A DNA stretch of 27,090 bases from Candidatus Pacearchaeota archaeon (GTDB taxonomy: Archaea > Nanobdellota > Nanobdellia > Pacearchaeales > GW2011-AR1): assembly GCA_030699205.1 (NCBI GenBank), contig JAUYJY010000004.1:1-27090 (forward strand), read 5' to 3'. Below the pieces are notes generated by a model. The model was not told where the DNA came from. It ran no database searches and worked only from the letters and a program-made list of their open reading frames with translations. Positions 24,413-27,090 of the stretch are shown in pieces (position 1 is the first letter of the stretch; the number at the start of each line of letters is the position of its first letter). Both the position numbers and the translations under genes were made by a program.

Positions 24413-24565
24413 ATGGACAAGTTAAGCTCATGGTTGTTTCTATTAATTGCTTTAGTCTGGTTGCTTCCACTTATCGGCGTTGTTGTTGGTAATATGGCTG
24501 TGCACGATTGGATTGCAGTTCTGGCATTAATAGTCATTGGAGCAAAAGGTTTAATGAATAAATAA
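24413..24565 (+). CDS. Small two-helix membrane protein (50 aa)
   Basis: A 50-residue frame with a strong Shine-Dalgarno (GGAGGTTAAAAAATG), one of the few clear ones in the window. It has two hydrophobic segments, about residues 7-27 (WLFLLIALVWLLPLIGVVV) and 33-44 (WIAVLALIVIGA), joined by GNMAVHD and ending KGLMNK. It resembles small archaeal membrane proteins of unknown function. A T-rich stretch follows the stop. Confidence 0.85.
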   Translation: MDKLSSWLFLLIALVWLLPLIGVVVGNMAVHDWIAVLALIVIGAKGLMNK

Positions 24566-24582
24566 CTATTCTAAACTTTAAT

Positions 24583-24620
24583 CTTTTTTATTTTCCAACT
24601 TTTCTTTTATTTTTCTATTT
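24583..24620 (+). terminator. T-rich termination region
   Basis: Several runs of four to six T (ATCTTTTTTATTTTCC, then TTTTCTTTTATTTTTC) just after the small membrane protein gene. Archaeal polymerase terminates at such tracts without a hairpin. Confidence 0.45.
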
Positions 24621-24621
24621 A

Positions 24622-24668
24622 AACAATTGCCTCAATAAAGTGAGGCGCGAAGCGCCGAACGCACCGAC
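24622..24668. repeat. 47-bp duplicated hairpin element, copy A
   Basis: Matches 25690-25736 with three differences. GCCTCA (24629-24634) can pair with TGAGGC (24641-24646), or GGCGC (24644-24648) with GCGCC (24652-24656); the two hairpins share bases and exclude each other. It lies 20 bases before the DUF5654-like gene. Confidence 0.85.
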
Positions 24669-24687
24669 AAAAGATTTCCTAAATACT

Positions 24688-24978
24688 ATGAACTTCATCA
24701 AAAAACATAAAAAACATTTTTTTCCAGGAGGAGAAAAATTCCATATTGAGTTTATAAGACAATTGCGTCTTCTTATCCTCATCACTTTAGGTTTTACAAT
24801 TGCATTTACTTGGCGTCAAACAATCTTTGATGCGGTCAAAAGTCTTGTTTTTTTTGTCACCCATGTAAAAAGCTCAACTTCCCTAAGCATACTTACTTCA
24901 ATTTTTATCACAATTTTCAGCTTAATCCTTGTCTCTCTGACATCCTATTTTCTGAAAGAAAAGCCAAAATCCCACTAG
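24688..24978 (+). CDS. DUF5654-like small membrane protein
   Basis: 96 residues from ATG 24688 (MNFIKKHKKHFF). A longer GTG frame to 24640 is rejected because it would translate the repeat element. The EFIRQLRLLILITLGFTIAF / TWRQTIFDAV segment followed by THVKSSTSLSILTSIFITIF and LILVSLTSYFLK matches what I know of the archaeal DUF5654 family. Two membrane segments are visible (about residues 30-47 and 67-92). Function unknown. Confidence 0.82.
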   Translation: MNFIKKHKKHFFPGGEKFHIEFIRQLRLLILITLGFTIAFTWRQTIFDAVKSLVFFVTHVKSSTSLSILTSIFITIFSLILVSLTSYFLKEKPKSH

Positions 24979-24992
24979 CACTAACAACAATT

Positions 24993-25003
24993 AAATATAA
25001 ATA
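24993..25003 (+). promoter_or_regulatory. TATA box of the DUF3096-like gene
   Basis: AAATATAAATA centred about 27 bases before ATG 25025; leaderless. Confidence 0.6.
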
Positions 25004-25024
25004 CTCCATACACTTAAATATATA

Positions 25025-25189
25025 ATGCCCGCAATATCACTTACAATTTCAGCAATCCTTGCAATCATTCTCGGAGTAATGATCTTAATCTTCCCCCGCA
25101 TATTAAGGTGGGCAGTAGGCCTTTATCTCTTAATCTTCGGAGTAATACAACTTTTAAGCAACTATGTCTCATTCTCACCGGTATATTAG
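25025..25189 (+). CDS. DUF3096-like small membrane protein (54 aa)
   Basis: 54-residue frame, MPAISLTISAILAIILGVMI, then FPRILRWAVGLYLLIFGVIQ. The two hydrophobic segments around a short FPRILRW turn are the pattern of DUF3096. It has its own TATA box at leaderless spacing and lies 46 bases after the DUF5654-like gene. Function unknown. Confidence 0.8.
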   Translation: MPAISLTISAILAIILGVMILIFPRILRWAVGLYLLIFGVIQLLSNYVSFSPVY

Positions 25190-25281
25190 CTAAAACCTTC
25201 TAGCGTTGCCTAAATCTTCCAGCACAAAGATAACATTCGTTTAATCCATAAATTTAAAAACATTTAATATAATAAAATCAT

Positions 25282-25638
25282 ATGCATCAAATAGGAGAAA
25301 CAGGTAGAGTAACTCTCGAAGATAAAGCATTTGAAGTAGAGTTAAAACTACATCATTAAGGAAGAACCTATGAGGAATGCGAGAAAGATTGCCCTCAAGG
25401 CTGGCAAATACCACCATATCAGCTTCTACAAACAATGAGAAACTCTCCAGAAATAAGAGACCAATTTGGTCTATTAAACACATGGGAGCATGTCCAAAAC
25501 CCAGATAATATTTCAAGAGAAAATAGCTTTCTCGCAGGGTTCCTCCCGTATTCGGGTTGGGTTGACTTGGGTTGGGTCAGGGTTCCTACTGTTCGCGGTA
25601 CCGGGCTCGGGGTACGTTACGCACGCGAAATTTCTTAA
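25282..25638 (+). pseudogene. C-type-lectin-like protein with DGR-style variable end, interrupted by a stop
   Basis: One frame from ATG 25282 to TAA 25636-25638 is open except for TAA at 25357-25359 (codon 26). It reads ...ELKLHH-stop-GRTYEECEKDCPQGWQIPPY...LLNTWEHVQNPDNISRE...LAGFLPYSGWVDLGW...GLGVRYAREIS. The CPQGWQIP, W...PD and GLGVR parts match the C-type-lectin-like fold of known DGR target proteins. The last third (25540-25627) has only 8 A in 88 bases and about 61% G+C, unlike any other part of the window. The gene has a TATA-like box about 27 bases before the ATG. Without readthrough, only a 25-residue peptide or a late start at 25435 could be made. Confidence 0.7.
25540..25627 (+). 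other. Candidate DGR variable region
   Basis: 88 bases with 8 A (9%) and 54 G or C, covering the C-terminal codons LPYSGW to GVRYAR. DGR mutagenesis replaces template A with any base, so variable regions lose A and gain G/C in AT-rich genomes. No reverse transcriptase or template repeat is in the window. Confidence 0.5.
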
Positions 25639-25689
25639 TAATCTTATTTAATCCCCCAAAATACACCAATCCAAATTCCAAATATCCAA

Positions 25690-25736
25690 AACAATTGCCT
25701 TAATAATGTGAGGCGCGAAGCACCGAACGCACCGAC
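25690..25736. repeat. 47-bp duplicated hairpin element, copy B
   Basis: Matches 24622-24668 with three differences. In the first hairpin the change gives GCCTTA against TGAGGC, a G-U pair; in the second it gives GGCGC against GCACC, a mismatch on this strand but G-U on the other. It lies 37 bases before the gene at 25773. Confidence 0.85.
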
Positions 25737-25772
25737 CACAAAAATTATTAAGCAAAACATTCTTATAGAAGA

Positions 25773-26063
25773 ATGCTAAATATCTTCGAAGTCATCGACA
25801 AAACAGGCAGAAAAATAAGGCTAACTCAAGAGCAACTTGTTCATATTCTTAGACATAAAGGAATGGAACAACACCTAGAAGACATAAAACAGATACTTAT
25901 TAATCCTCAAAAAGTAATTCTCAGAAGCGACGGAGAAACAGCAGATTATTATCTTTACTTTAAATATAGAAAATCACCAAGCAAGTATTTACAGGTAACA
26001 GTTAAATATTTAAACGGCGATGGATTTATAATAACTGCATATTTTGTTAAGGATATTCATTAA
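25773..26063 (+). CDS. DUF4258/PBECR-like nuclease (toxin candidate)
   Basis: 96 residues: MLNIFEVIDKTGRKIRLTQE, then HILRHKGMEQHLEDIKQIL, VILRSDGETADYYLYFKY, LQVTVKYLNGDGFIITAYF. The start-to-end pattern (H near residue 24, the central beta hairpin with paired basic and acidic residues, C-terminal TAYFVKD) fits the DUF4258/PBECR group of small RelE/barnase-like RNases. The DUF2283-like gene follows after one base, a known pairing with such toxins. Toxicity itself is inferred. Confidence 0.75.
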   Translation: MLNIFEVIDKTGRKIRLTQEQLVHILRHKGMEQHLEDIKQILINPQKVILRSDGETADYYLYFKYRKSPSKYLQVTVKYLNGDGFIITAYFVKDIH

Positions 26064-26064
26064 A

Positions 26065-26298
26065 ATGGCAGAAATGAAGATGTATTATGACGAAGAAGCA
26101 GATTATCTGGAAATCTTTATAGGCGAGCCCCGGCCAGACTATGGAGATCACATATCTGAGGACATAGTACTATTCAAATATGAAGACAATGACCAATTAT
26201 ATGGTATAGGTATATTTAATTTCAAAAAGCGAGCCCACAGCCTACAAAATGTATTAAAAAATCTTCCCTTTAAATTAAAATTAGATGTAATAAATTAA
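26065..26298 (+). CDS. DUF2283 protein (antitoxin candidate)
   Basis: 77 residues from ATG 26065, one base after the toxin-like stop. MKMYYDEEADYLEIFIGEPR is the classic DUF2283 opening, followed by ISEDIVLFKYEDNDQLYGIGI. DUF2283 proteins are commonly encoded next to DUF4258-type toxins. An upstream TTG frame (26044) is rejected because it overlaps the toxin gene and the ATG is the family start. Confidence 0.85.
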   Translation: MAEMKMYYDEEADYLEIFIGEPRPDYGDHISEDIVLFKYEDNDQLYGIGIFNFKKRAHSLQNVLKNLPFKLKLDVIN

Positions 26299-26344
26299 GC
26301 TAAAACTTTTAAGCAAAACCAACAAGTAACAGCGAAAAGAAAGA

Positions 26345-26355
26345 GTTCGTTTAAA
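26345..26355 (+). promoter_or_regulatory. GTTCGTTTAAA promoter motif (26393 gene)
   Basis: Located 48 bases before the ATG and about 10 bases upstream of the TATA box ATTTAAAT (26363-26370). The same motif precedes the genes at 26759 (26709-26719) and, as ATTCGTTTAAT, 25282 (25235-25245). Confidence 0.5.
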
Positions 26356-26392
26356 CCAAAAGATTTAAATGCCTCCTCCTGCTCATAACTTT

Positions 26393-26662
26393 ATGGATGA
26401 AGGATATACTAGAACAAGTTCAAGAGGCAAATCAAAATCACTACTCTCTAAAATAATGCATACTGCAGATATGCTCTTTGTACCTTCTTCTTTACTTCGA
26501 TATCATAACTCATCTGACCAAGAATCTCGCAATAGTTCCGGAGAACTAGATTACTCAGAAGCAGGGATGCTAATGAGAAATTCTAGTCTTGCAGGGGCCT
26601 TAGTTGTTGAAGCTACAAGATTAGTCCTATATGCAACAGCATTTTATCATTTTCTTCAGTAA
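26393..26662 (+). CDS. Hypothetical protein with C-terminal hydrophobic segment
   Basis: 89 residues from ATG 26393 (MDEGYTRTSSRGKSKSLLSK). A longer frame to 26369 is rejected because that ATG is part of the TATA box; the chosen ATG lies about 26 bases behind it. The N-terminal half is polar and serine-rich, and the end (AGALVVEATRLVLYATAFYHFL) could be a membrane or amphipathic helix. I do not recognise the family. Confidence 0.6.
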   Translation: MDEGYTRTSSRGKSKSLLSKIMHTADMLFVPSSLLRYHNSSDQESRNSSGELDYSEAGMLMRNSSLAGALVVEATRLVLYATAFYHFLQ

Positions 26663-26708
26663 TAATGGCTAAAAACCTATTCATTAAATCTCCCAACCTA
26701 ACTTATTA

Positions 26709-26719
26709 GTTCGTTTAAA
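26709..26719 (+). promoter_or_regulatory. GTTCGTTTAAA promoter motif (26759 gene)
   Basis: Located 50 bases before the ATG, followed by TATA box TTTAAATA at 26730-26737, which is about 25 bases before the ATG (leaderless). Confidence 0.5.
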
Positions 26720-26758
26720 TACACAAATCTTTAAATATCTCTCAAGATTCTAAATCCC

Positions 26759-27090
26759 ATGGCGAAAGAAAGCAAGTTGTTAAGTGTTACTTACAGGGAT
26801 GAAATAGTCACTGATATCTTAGGTTCTCCCTTTTTTACCCTTAGCCATGGAGAGGTTCAAGGAGTTGCGGATAGGTTAGCAGAGGATTATAGGGAACATT
26901 CACTAGGAAGAGAACATTCAAGGGAAGTTAAATATCTAATTAATGGGGTATATGTTGAAGTAAATCATGTGACATCCGCAGTTGATTTCCCAACAGAAGT
27001 TATTTTAAGAGGAGAATCTGAAACAGGGCTTGCTGTACTTGCCAAGGCCTTAGATCTTCCAGAATTCACTCGGAATAACCTCTATCATCA
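26759..27090 (+). CDS. Unknown protein, N-terminal fragment (runs off the window)
   Basis: 110 codons without a stop from ATG 26759: MAKESKLLSVTYRDEIVTDI, then LSHGEVQGVADRLAEDY and VNHVTSAVDFPTEVILRGES. The start has a TATA box at leaderless spacing. No known domain was recognised; it is soluble and mixed alpha/beta in appearance. It shares the GTTCGTTTAAA promoter motif with the gene before it. Confidence 0.7.
   Translation, partial: MAKESKLLSVTYRDEIVTDILGSPFFTLSHGEVQGVADRLAEDYREHSLGREHSREVKYLINGVYVEVNHVTSAVDFPTEVILRGESETGLAVLAKALDLPEFTRNNLYH

Noticed and set aside
24640..24687. Upstream GTG start for the DUF5654-like gene
   Set aside because: Would translate the 47-bp hairpin element that also occurs at 25690, where it is not coding; ATG 24688 gives the family start.
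25241..25516. Minus-strand open frame of 91 codons
   Set aside because: Antisense to the C-type-lectin-like frame, which has recognisable family motifs and a promoter.

Overview
The window looks like a piece of an AT-rich genome from a DPANN-type archaeon, most likely in the Woesearchaeota/Pacearchaeota range. The lineage is inferred from gene content, not from a search. The main evidence is a family-D replicative polymerase (DP1 + DP2) next to Orc1/Cdc6, archaeal TATA boxes about 25 bp before many ATGs (leaderless mRNAs), and several small families I associate with DPANN genomes. I found no tRNA, rRNA or CRISPR array.

Positions 1-8868 (minus strand) form a tight replication operon: orc1/cdc6, DP1, an HD-domain phosphohydrolase, DP2 and a partial unknown gene. 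The first four overlap each other by a few bases. DP2 carries a full-length intein with an endonuclease domain, inserted directly before the catalytic CDGD motif. Upstream of orc1/cdc6, positions 8869-9717 look like a replication origin: eleven 13-bp repeats, two sets of 11-bp A-tract repeats, and a very AT-rich segment with a 20-bp palindrome. A leaderless PRC-barrel gene follows.

Positions 9979-15730 hold single genes: a conserved protein with a structured upstream element, a COG1407-type metallophosphoesterase, a PLP-dependent alpha-oxoamine synthase, an AbrB-like/nucleotidyltransferase fusion with an operator-like palindrome, a wHTH-HNH nuclease inside nested inverted repeats, and a broken pentapeptide-repeat gene. 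Positions 15735-19724 encode an Lhr-type helicase with a second intein, placed inside helicase motif VI.

Positions 19780-27090 are accessory in character: a secreted glycoprotein-like beta protein, a winged-helix protein preceded by a second, enlarged copy of the structured element, two coiled-coil/wHTH proteins whose linkers are encoded by minisatellites, small membrane proteins, a DUF4258/DUF2283 toxin-antitoxin-like pair, and several unknown leaderless genes.

The most unusual signals are: (1) a C-type-lectin-like open frame at 25282-25638 whose last ~90 bases are A-depleted and GC-rich, as expected of a diversity-generating retroelement (DGR) variable region, but with an in-frame stop; (2) two ~91% identical intergenic elements (10127-10222 and 21133-21321) with conserved stems and a two-hairpin insertion in one; (3) a 47-bp element present twice that can form alternative hairpins; (4) the iteron-rich origin.
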